A stretch of DNA of 64,000 nucleotides from JALORV01 sp963780715 (lineage in GTDB: Bacteria; Pseudomonadota; Gammaproteobacteria; Burkholderiales; Burkholderiaceae_F): NCBI GenBank assembly GCA_963780715.1, contig CAWADK010000005.1, forward strand, positions 1-64,000, written 5' to 3'. The translations under genes and the position numbers were made by a program. Every line of letters starts with the position of its first letter. Position 1 is the stretch's first letter. The notes under the pieces were generated by a model. That model was not told the origin of the DNA, did no database searches, and was given only the letters and a program-made list of their open reading frames with translations. Below are positions 47,200-58,200 of the stretch, one piece after another.

Positions 47200-47233
47200 A
47201 AAAAGTTCGACTGGCTTTGCCAGCGAACTTTTT
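47200..47233 (-). repeat. Inverted repeat between adaptor and ATPase genes
   Basis: AAAAAGTTCG, an unpaired A, CTGGC, loop TTT, GCCAG and CGAACTTTTT form a long hairpin between macA-like and ATPase genes. The ends are A- and T-runs on the two sides, as in a bidirectional terminator. It may lower expression of the ATPase relative to the adaptor. Confidence 0.6.
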
Positions 47234-47276
47234 GAAATCGGGCGCGTGAAAGCAGGACTGCACTTTCGCGCGGCCA

Positions 47277-48783
47277 TTAAAAGAACATGCGCGGCGGCGC
47301 GCCCTTCTGTGCCGGCGCCGTAGTGCTTCCGCCCTGCTGGCCGACGATCACCTCGAGGCCTTCGGTAATGCCATCGCCGCTGACCTCCGTCATGGCGCCG
47401 TCGGAGAGTCCCACCCGGACGTCGATGCTCCGCGGCTTGCCGCCATCCATCACCCAGAGGCGTCCGCGTGTGGATTGCCCGCCGCCGGCACGACCGGCGA
47501 ACTCGGCCGCGATCTCCGCATAGCGTGCCTTCTGCTCGGGCTTCAGCACGTCTTCGACCTTGGCCCGCAAGATCCGCCCGAAGCGCCGCGCCGGCCTTGG
47601 CACGCGCCTCCTCCGGCAGTTCGCGCAGGCCCATGAACTTGTTGCGCGCTTCCGTGAAGACCGGTTCGAGGCGCTGCTGCTGCTCGGCATCGAGCTTGAG
47701 TTCCGCCACCAGCCGCTCGCGGAACTGCGTCATGGGGCTGCCGCCCGCGGCCCCGGAATTGCCGGGCGATTTGACGGCGGCCTCCGCGGCCTTGGGCGCG
47801 TCCGCGGCCGTGCCGGCCGGCCGGAACCGCAGCGCTCCGTTGGGCGCCTTCAGTACCGAGTCGCGCGTGTCGGTCACGATGCGGACGTTGGCCGTCATGC
47901 CGGGCAGCAGTTCGCCGCGCTCGTTGTTGGCCGAGACGATCGCAATGTAGGTCACCACGTTCTGGATGCTCTGCGCGGCCTTGCGCACGCTGCGCACCTC
48001 ACCACTGAACGTTCGGCCGGGGAAGGCATCGACCGTGAACGTCACGCGCTGGCCCGGACGGATGCGCCCGACGTCGGCCTCGTCGATCGAGGTCTCGACC
48101 TGCATGTCGCGCAGGTCCTTGGCGATGACGAAGAGTTCCGGAGCCTGCAGGGTCGCTGCGACGGTCTGCCCGACATCGACCGTGCGCTTGATGACGACGC
48201 CGTCGACCGGCGCGCGGATCTCGGTGCGCGCGAGGTCGACCCCGGCGGTCGCCAGCTGGGCCGTGCGCTGCTGCACGACAGCCTGCGCGGTACGGACCTC
48301 CGCGGCGGCCAGGTCATACGTCGACTGGGCCCGGTCGAGTTCCGCCGGCGACACGAAATTGCGCGCCACCAGTTCCTTGGTGCGTGCCAGGTCGCGCTGC
48401 GTGTTCGCCAGCGACACCTGCGCCCGGTTGAGCGCGGAGCGACCGGCTTCGAGATCCGCCTCGGCCTGCCGCACGCGGTACGTGAACGTCTCTGGATCGA
48501 TGCGGGCGATCAACTCGCCCTTCTTAACCTGCGAGTTGAAGTCGACGAACAGTTCCTTGATCTGACCCGACACCTGGGTGCCGACCTGGACCGAGGTGAC
48601 CGGGTTCAGCGTCCCGGTGGACGACACCGTCGCGGTGATCGGACCCTTTTCAACCTTGGCAAAGCGGTAGGTCGGCGCGCTGTCACTCTGCCGGCTGAAG
48701 TACCAGGCGGCCACGCCCAGCACCGCAAGCAGCGGCAGGATCCAGAGCCAAAGGCGGGGTCGACCAGGGAGGTTGAGCTTCAT
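47277..48783 (-). CDS. MacA-type periplasmic adaptor subunit (one frameshift)
   Basis: Membrane fusion protein of the ABC exporter, about 502 residues. The start MKLNLPGRPRLWLWILPLL at 48783 gives an N-terminal membrane helix. The hairpin and lipoyl domains (VSSTGTLNPVTSVQVGTQVS, QIKELFVDFNSQVKKGELIA) and the beta-barrel are typical. After GAAL near residue 400 the frame changes at a G-run near 47575. The C-terminal part (ILRAKVEDVLKPEQKARYAE, GLSDGAMTEVSGDGITEGLE) then continues to the stop at 47277. The shift is one base. Confidence 0.88.
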
Positions 48784-49051
48784 TCCGGTGAACGAGGGGA
48801 GTTGTGAGGGTCGCGCCTGGTGCTGGCGCACAGGGATGGGTCGGGATGCGCTGCGCAGCGGAGCATTCTACGGATCGATTGAAACGGGCCCGTGTTGCGG
48901 GATGTTTGCTGCACTGAGCATGGATGCCGGCCGGCGCACACCGCAGACTTCCCAGTGCCGAAGCCTGGGATCGCAACGGCGCCAAAAGATTCACCGGGTC
49001 AAGGTAAGCAGACGTAACAGCGTACCGGGGCACGAGCCCAGCCCGCGCTTG

Positions 49052-49720
49052 TCAGCGCGGGTCAGACAACCGGTCCCGCTCGAGCGTTTCGATCCGCGCC
49101 CGCAACTCGGTCACTTCGGAGGCCAGACGCGACACTTCGGCGCGCAGCGCCTGCAACTCGGTCTCGCCCGCCCCGCTGTCGGCCAGCGCCGGAGCCGGCG
49201 CATTTGCGGGCTCCACCGGCCCCGATAGAAGATGGGCCCAGCGCTGCTCGCGCATGCCCGGACTGCGCGGCAGCAGCAGGACCAGTGGCCCGCCAGCTTC
49301 GGCGGCGCGATTCGCCAACTGCTCGAGGTAGCCCTCGACCGAACTGACGTCAGCGAAGCGGTGCAGGCGCTCGCTGGCTGCGCGCAACTCGGCGGCCGTC
49401 TGCGGTCCGCGCAGCCACAGCGTGGCCAGCAGCGCGACGGCCTCGGTCGGGACCTTCAGCACGCGTTGCACGTTCTGCGAGTACCGCATCACGCGCGAGC
49501 CGCTCGACTCGATCACCAGCGACAAAGGACGCAGTCGATCGACGGCCGCCTGCACGTCGGCATCTGTTGCCGCCAGCACCGGATCGCGATTGTTCTTCTG
49601 GTTGCACCCCGACGTCAACGCATTGAGCGACAGCGGGTAGGTATCGGGGACCGTGGCTTCCTTCTCGATGAGCACACCGAGGACGCGGCACTCCAGCAAG
49701 GTCAGCAGCGGCAGCGTCAT
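49052..49720 (-). CDS. YceH family (DUF480) protein
   Basis: Predicted 222-residue cytoplasmic protein of the YceH family. The N-terminal winged-helix pair is clear: LLECRVLGVLIEKEATVPDT, YPLSLNALTSGCNQKNNRDP and LLATLWLRGPQTAAELRAAS. The last 40 residues form a coiled coil (ETELQALRAEVSRLASEVTE). Function unknown. It overlaps the start region of the channel gene by 4 bp at the stop of that gene. Confidence 0.9.
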   Translation of the reverse strand: MTLPLLTLLECRVLGVLIEKEATVPDTYPLSLNALTSGCNQKNNRDPVLAATDADVQAAVDRLRPLSLVIESSGSRVMRYSQNVQRVLKVPTEAVALLATLWLRGPQTAAELRAASERLHRFADVSSVEGYLEQLANRAAEAGGPLVLLLPRSPGMREQRWAHLLSGPVEPANAPAPALADSGAGETELQALRAEVSRLASEVTELRARIETLERDRLSDPR

Positions 49721-51453
49721 CCTTGGCCTCCGGCGTGTGACCCTGTCGCCACCACCGCAGGCAGCGTCGTTCCACGCTGCAGCCAGCGCCCGAGCCAGGT
49801 GTGCGGTCGCTCGACACCCGTGCGAACGTAGTCGATCGCGACATCGTCATCGAGCAGCCGGGACTGCAGCGCTTCGGCGCCCGCAGCCCCGGCAAACAGC
49901 AGGCGGTCACCCGGCTGCAGTACGGTTCCTTCGTCCGGCAGCAGCCGGTCACGTCCGTTGCGTAATAGCAGCAGGGACGTGGCGGCAATGCGCGTGCGGC
50001 GGTCGTCGGGGTCGCTGAGCAGGTGGCCGATCGTCAGTTCCGGCTCCCGTTGCTCGACCAGCGCCCGCTTCAAACCGAGGCGGTCGGCATCACACTCGAT
50101 CAGCCAGACGTGGGGCACGACGTCGCCCACGACATCCCGGATTCGCCCACATACGCCGACGGCCCAGGCATTCGACTGCTCGCGCGCCCGCAGCAGGAAG
50201 CGGTTCAGGTTCGGCGTGGTCAGCAGTTGCAGGCACTCGTGCGTCATCACCTCCGATTGTACGAAGCGCATCTGGGCCCGCGCGGAGTCGACCAGCCGTC
50301 GATTCGTCACCTGGTTCTGGCGGATGACGACGAAGAGCTTCGGTTTGAGCCGCCGCGCCGCCATCACGATCGCCAGGTTGTTCACGTCGTTGTCGGTACC
50401 GGCCACCAGACCGCAGGCAGTCTCGATCCCGGCGCGTTTCAGTGCGTCGGCTGCCAGGCCGGTGCCGACGATGCCATCGCTGCCGCAGCGGACCGGATCG
50501 AGGTCAATGGCCTTCCAGGTGAGTCCCGCCAGGTCCAGGCGTTCGCGCAGGGCCGTGCCGAAACGGCCGTAACCGGCAAGCACCCAGTGCCCGCGCGGCA
50601 CTTCGACGCGCGGCGGAGGCTCCGCCCCGGGAACGCCGGTCAGCCACTCCTCGAGGCGCAGCGAGTCGGGCTGGTCGAGCGCCAGACCGAAATTGAACGC
50701 GAAGGTCTCGAACGGATTGACAATCGTCACGCCACCGAAGTCCTCGAGCGTCTGCTGCGCCGTCGGTGACTTCACCCGCACCAGCACCGGACGATCGGGG
50801 GCGAGGACGCGCCCTTCGATGGCGATGGTCTGGGTCGCCTCGTCATCGGCGGTCAGCACAACGAGGCCCTGGCAGTTGTCGCGTCTAATGCCTGCGGTCT
50901 CGAGCAAATCCGGCAGGCGGGCATCGCCCACCATGCCGATCGCGGGCTGCGCATGGTCACGCACCAGCAGCGAACGCAGCCGTTCGGCGTTCGGGTCGAT
51001 CACCACCGTGGCGTAGCCCAGTCGGTCGAGTGCCGCCGCCAGCCGCTGCCCGCTCTGCCCGTGGCCACAGATGATGAAGAAGCGGTCGACCAGGCGGCGC
51101 ACACCCGCCTCGAACCGGCTGTGCTCCAGCGCCGCACGGAATGCAGGTTGACGCGTCAGCGCGAAGATCGCGCCGAGGGCGTACGCCCACGCGATCACCG
51201 TGATGTAGATGCTGAGTGTCATCCATAGCCGCTGCGCGTACGAATACGGGTACGGCACCTCTCCGAAGCCGATCGTGGTGGCCGTGTAGCTCATGACGTA
51301 AAAGGCGTCGAACAGGCTCAGCCGCCACGGACGGCCCTCCGGATCGACCCCAGGCATCAGCGTCAGCCCGAACACGGCGATCGTGTAGGCCGCGATCACG
51401 ACGACCAGCGGCATCCGCATCCGCCGCAGGATCATCAACTGGATGTCGCTCAT
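49717..51453 (-). CDS. Potassium channel protein with two TrkA-N (RCK) domains
   Basis: Predicted membrane ion channel of 578 residues. The N-terminus has an inner helix (MPLVVVIAAYTIAVFGLTLM), a pore helix and a filter region SYTATTIGFGEVPYPYS, and an outer helix. The filter reads TIGFGE instead of TVGYGD. Two Rossmann-type RCK domains follow: FFIICGHGQSGQRLAAALDR near residue 120 and HWVLAGYGRFGTALRERLDL near 290. Its C-terminal part has a RCK_C-like segment. The protein probably gates K+ flux by ligand binding. Confidence 0.9.
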   Translation of the reverse strand: MSDIQLMILRRMRMPLVVVIAAYTIAVFGLTLMPGVDPEGRPWRLSLFDAFYVMSYTATTIGFGEVPYPYSYAQRLWMTLSIYITVIAWAYALGAIFALTRQPAFRAALEHSRFEAGVRRLVDRFFIICGHGQSGQRLAAALDRLGYATVVIDPNAERLRSLLVRDHAQPAIGMVGDARLPDLLETAGIRRDNCQGLVVLTADDEATQTIAIEGRVLAPDRPVLVRVKSPTAQQTLEDFGGVTIVNPFETFAFNFGLALDQPDSLRLEEWLTGVPGAEPPPRVEVPRGHWVLAGYGRFGTALRERLDLAGLTWKAIDLDPVRCGSDGIVGTGLAADALKRAGIETACGLVAGTDNDVNNLAIVMAARRLKPKLFVVIRQNQVTNRRLVDSARAQMRFVQSEVMTHECLQLLTTPNLNRFLLRAREQSNAWAVGVCGRIRDVVGDVVPHVWLIECDADRLGLKRALVEQREPELTIGHLLSDPDDRRTRIAATSLLLLRNGRDRLLPDEGTVLQPGDRLLFAGAAGAEALQSRLLDDDVAIDYVRTGVERPHTWLGRWLQRGTTLPAVVATGSHAGGQG

Positions 51454-51483
51454 CGCCCAGCTTCCCTGGCGTGGCGCGCCGCT

Positions 51484-51867
51484 TCAGCGCACGCGCCGCA
51501 GCGTTTCGCCGATCAGCAGCGTGACCGAGATGAAATTGGCCACCAGGGCGCCACCCGCGAGGGACACGACGGTCGCCATCACCTCACCCTCGGACGGCAG
51601 CCCGGCAACGCGCGTCGCCCATATCCAAACGACGGCAGCCGCGAGCAGTTGCAGTACGGCGACGATGCTGGTGGCGAGGTGTACGGCACCGATATGCGTG
51701 CGATCGCCGAACTTCAGCGTCATCGCGATCAGGTTGACGACGATCGTGGCGCCAAGCTCGAAGGAGTGATGCTGCGCCGGGTCGGTGATGTCGCCGATGA
51801 AGAACCCGAAGTTCAGCGTGCACGAAAGGATCACGAACGCGCCGAAGATCACCTTTTCGAGATTCAT
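51484..51867 (-). CDS. Small membrane protein, DUF6394-like
   Basis: Hydrophobic protein of 127 residues with three to four membrane segments (IFGAFVILSCTLNFGFFIG, ATIVVNLIAMTLKFGD, ATSIVAVLQLLAAAVVWIW, GGALVANFISVTLLIGETL). It resembles DUF6394 proteins. It sits upstream of the K+-channel gene on the same strand with a 30-bp gap, so co-function with the channel is possible. No domain suggests a reaction. Confidence 0.7.
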   Translation of the reverse strand: MNLEKVIFGAFVILSCTLNFGFFIGDITDPAQHHSFELGATIVVNLIAMTLKFGDRTHIGAVHLATSIVAVLQLLAAAVVWIWATRVAGLPSEGEVMATVVSLAGGALVANFISVTLLIGETLRRVR

Positions 51868-52217
51868 GCACTCTCCCCGTGTGTGCGGCCGCCGGCCGCC
51901 CGGGCCACATAGTAATTCGTGGCACCTATTCGCAGGATTCCGGGCACCATCCGCCGCATGCCGTCGGCATACTCAGCCTTGGCCGACCTCCCCTGTTGCC
52001 CTGCGAAGAGCTGCAGGCAAGGTGCAGAGTCAAGCTGCTGACGCGTAGAGGGTCACGAAGGTACTGGCCGCAACTTGACCGTTGTGCGCGGGTTCTGTGC
52101 GGTGAACGCGGGGGGACTTGCGTGCGCCTCGCGCCGCGCAGCCCGACGCAAACGACCGCCGCGAGCCGCCGCCAGCCAGTGGCGGCGGCTTGCAACCGAA
52201 CGATCGACGGCGCGTCG
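51868..52217. other. About 350 bp without a gene
   Basis: Between the giant PEP-CTERM gene's 3' end and the membrane-protein gene. No coding frame is convincing on either strand. Presumably carries the terminator of the giant gene and the promoter of the next unit; no clear hairpin with a U-run was found. Confidence 0.5.
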
Positions 52218-55200
52218 TCAGCGAGGCCGTGCGCGCGTCTGTCTGCGCAGGGTGTAGCCCAGCATGGCGAGGGCCGCCAGCAGCAGCACGATGACGGGAG
52301 GCTCTGGCACTGCCTGCTGCAGCACGTCGGCGTGCAGTAGCAGCGTGATGTTGAGCGCCTGCTCATAGCCGCTGGCGTTGTACGCCAGCGCGCTCAGCAC
52401 GATCGTGTCATCGAAGCTGCCGAGTGACGTCGCGGCGAAGCTGGCCAGCAGGCCCGCGAACAGGTCGCCGGCGCCCAGGCCCGTGAACGGGCCGAAGCCG
52501 CTGAGCGCGAAGTCGTTGACTCCGCTCAGTTCGAAGGTGCCTTCGACCAGGTCCGCCGGACCGAACACGTCGTTGAGCACGCCGAGACTCGTGGTCGTCA
52601 GGCCGCTGCCGAGGAACAAGTCGCCCAGGTCGAGCGTGAACGTGTCGCCGCTGCCGCTCAGGCTGCCGGCGCCGGCGGTCTTCACGAACACCGGATTGGC
52701 GTAGTTGTTGACCTGGGCCGACAGGTTCAGGCTGGCCGGCGACAGCACGAGATCGGCCATGTCGTCGTTGTGGCTCGCGAGGCTGATGCTGCCCGAGCCG
52801 TCGAAGATGCCGGCGCTCGAGGTGTCGAGCCCGACCCTCATGCTCGCGCCATCGGTACCGCCGGCGACCAGTCCGGCGATCGAACCCGTGCCGCTGAACG
52901 GTCCGCTGACCGTACCGAAGGACGCTCGCAGCGTGTCGTTGAGAGCGGTCGTCGGCGCGATGTTGGACACGTTGAGCGCGACTGGCGCAATGCTGTCACC
53001 GACGTGCACGATGCCGAAGTTGATCGCTGTGCTGCCGATCTGCGCCACCGCCGGCGTGTAGACCTTGCCGGTGACGGTGACGAGCCCGGTGCCCAGGGCC
53101 AGGTCGGGCGCACCGGTGGTGCCGTCGCCCGTGGAAACAAAGCCGAGGCTGACCGTGCCGTTGGTCACGCCAGCCACCGCGGTGGAGTTCAATCCGACCT
53201 GGAGCGACGAACTGTTGGTGCCCTGCGCAGCCAGATTGGTGATCGACCCGCCGTTACCCTGCGCATTGCCGCTGGCGCCGACGATGCTGACCCGTAAGCC
53301 TTCCGTATAGATGTCGGGCGAAGCATTGCTGATCGACACCGATTGATTGGCCGCCACCGCATCGCCGACGCGTGCGGCCACCGTCACTGACCCCGTATTG
53401 AGCAACGGATTGGCGAGCCGATACACGGCACCACTCACGTTCACGGTCTGGCTCGGCAGACTCAGCTGACAGTTCGGTGCACAGTTGCCAATGTTGCTGG
53501 CGTCGGAAACGAGGCTGACTGTCGCACTGCCCCCGCGCACGCCGGCGGCCGACGTGTCGATGCCGACCGACAGGTTTGCCGTGTCGTCGCGCCCGGCGCC
53601 AGCAGGTTGAAGCTGCCGCTGGCGAGCACCGGTGCACCGTTGCTGGCGATGCTGCCGTTCAGCGCGGCCTGCGGGTCGCCGGTGGCCTGATTGAGCACGC
53701 TCAGGTTCTGGTTGGCCGCCGTGTTGATGCGCACGTTGCCGAGGTCGACCGTGACCAAACCCGGGTTCGGGATTCCATTGATGACCGGCCGGGCCTGATC
53801 GATCACATTCGCCTGAATGTTGCCGATGACCCCGTAGTCCGCGAAGCCGACGCCCAGCACGCCGAGCCCGTTGCTGACGCCATTGACCGTGCCGCCGCTG
53901 AAGAAATTGACGGCGATGCTGCTGTTGATTGCACCGGCGGCCGACGTGTTGACGTTGACGGTCATCGTGCCGTTCGCCGCGCTGCTGTTCGAGCCGGCCA
54001 GGATGCCGTTCAGGCCGCCGACGCCGCTGATGCGCGCATCACCCGCGGCACCGAAGCCGGCATTCAGATCCTCGACGAAGCCACTCGCACCGGTTGCGCT
54101 GTTGCGGAGGACGAGGTTCTGCGAAACCAGCTGGCCGACCTGCACCGTGCCGAAATTCAATGGCGCCGTGACGATCTGGCCAGCCGCAACCTGATACACG
54201 TTGCCACTGACGTTGATCACCTGGCTACCCACATCGGCCACGCCCAGCCCGTTGCTGACGCCGCCGACGGCACCAGCGGTCTGGTAGTTGAGCGTCACGG
54301 TGCCGCTGCGGGCTCCCGCCGCGCTGGTGTCGACCGCGACCGACATGCTGCCGGTACCGGTGTTGTTGGTGCCGGCCAGCCGCGCCGCTGATCGTGCCGG
54401 TGCCGATGGCGTTGCCCGCGCTCGCGCCGAAGCTCGCGTTCAGGTCCTCGCTGAACGCGCCGGCCGCCGCGGTGTTGGCAATCGTCAGCACCTGGCTGCC
54501 GCTGCCGCCAACGCGCTGGTTGGCAAGTACGACCGGACTCGGCGCCGCGCCGCCGGCGGCGGCGTTGTAACCGGTGCCGGTGACGTTAATGAGCTGTGGC
54601 GCCAGATTCAGCGTTGCCAGGCCGGACGTGCCGGTTCCGTTACTGGCCAGGTTCATCGTGACCGTGCCGTTGTTGACCCCGGCGACGGCTGTGCTGCTGT
54701 TGATGCCGACGCTGATCGCATTGGACGTCGCGCCCTGCGCGAGGTTGGCGATCGGGCCGCCCGACGCCGTCGCGCTGCCCGTGACGCCGCCGATGCTGGC
54801 GTCGAGCCCTTCCTGGTAGCCCGCCGGCGCGACGTTGGTGTTGCTGATCGCGATCGTCTGGGTCGGTGCGCTGCCCAGGCGGAAGTTGCCGAGGTTGACG
54901 TTGGCCGGCAGATTGGCTTGCGCAATCTGGTAGACGCCGCCCGTGATGTTGACGTTCTGCGACGGGAGAGCAAGCTGGCAGTTCGGTTCGCAGCCGCCCA
55001 CGTTGCTGGCATCGGAAACGAACGAAAGCGTGGCGATGCCGTTGCGCGACCCTGCGGCCGCGGTCGTCATGCCGACCTGCAGTGACGAATTGTTGGTCGC
55101 ACCCGGTGCCAGCAGGTTGAAGCTGCCGCTCGCCGTAAGCGGCGACGCCGTGCTGATGCTGGCGTTCAGCGCTGCCTGTGGTGCGACCGTGGCCTGGTTC

Positions 55201-58200
55201 GTGACGCTGACGAACTGTGTGGACGCGGTGTCGCCGACCCGCACATTGCCCAGCGCGATCGTAGGTGTGTTGATCACCGGCACGGCCTGGTTGATCACCT
55301 GGCCCTGGATCGTGCCGAGCACGAGGAAATTGGCCGACCCTACGCCGAGCTCGCCGAGTCCGTTGCTGACGCCGTTGACCGCGCCCGCGCTGTAGAAGTT
55401 GATTGCGATGGCGCCGTCGATCGTGGCTGCCGAACCGGTGTTGACGTTGACCGTCATGCCGGACGCGTTGGTGCCTGCCCGCCAGGAGATTGGCGATCTG
55501 ACCCGTGCCACTGATCAGGTTCGCCCCCGTTCCGCTGGTCGCGCCGAAGCGTGCGTTGAGGTCTTCGACATAGCCCGCCGCGCCCGCAGCGATGTTGCTG
55601 ATGCTCAGCAGCTGCGACACGGACTGGCCCACCTGCACCGTGCCGAAGTTGAGGCTTGCCGTGTTCAGTTGACCCGCGGCGACCTGATACACGTTGCCGC
55701 TGACGTTGATCGTCTGCGTGCCCAGGCCGAGGTCAGCCAGGCCACTGGTGCCGACGCCGGTGGAAACGAGGTTCACCGTGGCGCTGCCGTTGCGCGCGCC
55801 GGCTGTCGCCGTGTTCAGACCCACGACCAGTGCACTGTTGTTCGTTCCGCCGGCCGCGAGGTTCGTGAAGTTGCCGTTCGCCGAGATTCCTCCGGTGGCC
55901 CCGCCGATAGAAGCACTGAGGCCTTCCTGGAAGCCGGCCGGAGCAACGTTCGTATTGGTCACTCCCAGCGCCTGCTGCGCCGTGCCACCAACGCGCACGT
56001 TGCCGAGGTTGACCGTGGTCGACGCGAACGCCGGCTGTGCGACCTGATAGACATTGCCGGATACGTTGATCGTCTGGGAACCGACACTGGTCACGCCGAG
56101 GCCACTGGTGCCGGCGCCGTCGGACACATAGTTCAGCGTCACCGTGCCGCTGCGCGCCCCCGCGGCCGACGTATCGACGCCCACGGTCATCGAGGCATTG
56201 CTCGCGCCACCGGCGAGCAGGCCGATCGACGCGCCGTTGTTGGTCGCGTTGCCCGTATTCCCACCAAAGGTCGCGTTGAGTCCCTCGGTGAAGGCGCCGA
56301 CGGGCGCCGTGTTCGTGACCGTCAGCGCCTGCGTCGCCGCTCCGCCGATGCGCTGGTTGCCCAGCACGACCGGCGTCGGCGTCGCGTTGCCCGCCGCCAG
56401 GTTGTAGCCCGTCGCGTTGACCTGCACGATCGCCGGCGCCAGGGCCAGATTGGCCAGCCCGCTGGTGCGTGCCATTGCTCGCCAGGTTCAGCGTCACCGT
56501 GCCGTTCTGGTTGCCGGCACCGATGCCGTTGAGCCCGATGCTCACCGCATTGCTCGAGCTGCCCGCCGCGAGGTTGCTGATCGAGCCCGCGCCTGCGCCG
56601 CCGCCCGTCGTGCTGCCGATCGTGACGTCCAGTCCCTCCTGGAAGCCGGCGGGCGCGATGAGCGTGTTGCCGATCGAGATCGACTGGCTCGCGTTGCTGC
56701 CGACGTGGACGTTGCCTAGGTTCACGACCGTCGACAGCGCTGGCTGCGCAATCTGGTACACGTTGCCGGAGACATTGATGACCTGCGAGCCCACGCCGAT
56801 CTGCCCGAGGCCGCTGGTCCCCGCGCCGTCGGAGACGTAGCCCAGTGTCACCGTTCCGCTCCGGGCGCCGGCGGTCGCCGCATTGACGCCGACGCTCATC
56901 GCCGAGTTGTTGCTCGCACCGCCCGCCAGCAGGTTGATCGAACCGCCGTTGTGCTGCGCGTCGCCGCTCGCCGATACAAAGCTCGCGTTCAGTCCTTCGG
57001 TGAAGAGGCCCGCCGGCGCCGTGTTCGACACCGTCAGCGCCTGTGTCACCGAACCGCCGACGCGCTGGTTGGCCAGCACGACCGGGGTCGGCGTGGCGCT
57101 GCCCGCCGCCAGGTTGTAGGCCGCTGCGCCGCCGGCCAGCACGATGTTCAGGTTCTGTCCGCCGACGTTGGCGAAGTTGTTGGCAAGGTGGACGGTCTGG
57201 CCGGTCAGAGGTGCCAGTGCGCCGGCCGCGGCGACCGAGAACGTGACGTTCAGATTGGCGCTTGTCGAACCCGCCTCGACCGGCCCCCAGTTGGACGCCG
57301 TCACGCCGGTGCCGGACAGGCGCGCGTCGGTGATGTTGCCGCCATTGACCGAGGTCTGCAGCGCACCGCGCAGCGCGGGACCCGTCGTTCCGGTGTTGGC
57401 GACCTGGTAGTTGAACGTGTTGTCGCCGACGCGGACGTTGCTGATCGTCAGCGTCGCGGTGCCCGTCGTGCCATTCGTGACGCTGGTGCCCGTGATCGCC
57501 TGCGCCACATTGCCGGCCGCGAGAATCTGTCCGCTGCCGGTGACGCCGCTGCGCGCGTTGAAGCTGTTGCCGATGCCGAAGTTGGCGTTGTTGTAGGCGG
57601 AGGAGACCGTGATGTTGTTCGCGCCCAGCGCCAGCGTGCCGCCGTTCAGGAGAAGGTTGCCGACCGAACTGGCCGCGCCGACCACGATGCTGCCTGCGCC
57701 TTCGATGCGCGCCGTTCCGGTGGCCCCGGTGAAGCCGGCGTTCGCGTTGACGGTGCCGCCGTTGGCGAGAATCGTTCCGCTGTTGTTGACAGTCCGCGCA
57801 AGCGTCAGCGCACTGCCGTCGTTGGCCTGCAGCGTGCCCGAGTTGACGATCGTGCTGTTCGTGTTGATTGTCAGACCGACTGCCTGGTCAGCGGCGATCA
57901 GCCCCTGGTTGTTGAGGCCCATCAAGCCCGTGCCGATCTGGCCGCCGCCGCGGATCGTGTGGCCAGCCGCGTTTGACAGGCTGCTGCCCGCATTGCCGTA
58001 AATGCGATTGCCGAGGCTGTTGCCCAGCACCACTGCGCCGCTGCCGGCCAGGGTGATATCGCCGCTGACGAAGAAGTCGGTGGCGAGGCCGGTGGAGGCG
58101 AGAGCCATCGTGCCGTTGTTGGTGATCGTGTTCCTCAGCGTGGTTACGCTGTTGTCGGCGCCGACGAGCCGGCTGCCGCTGGACACCGTCACACCGTCGA

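Noticed and set aside
47277..48783. Programmed frameshift in the MacA-type gene
   Set aside because: No slippery heptamer or following structure is evident, and similar one-base shifts occur in many genes of the window.
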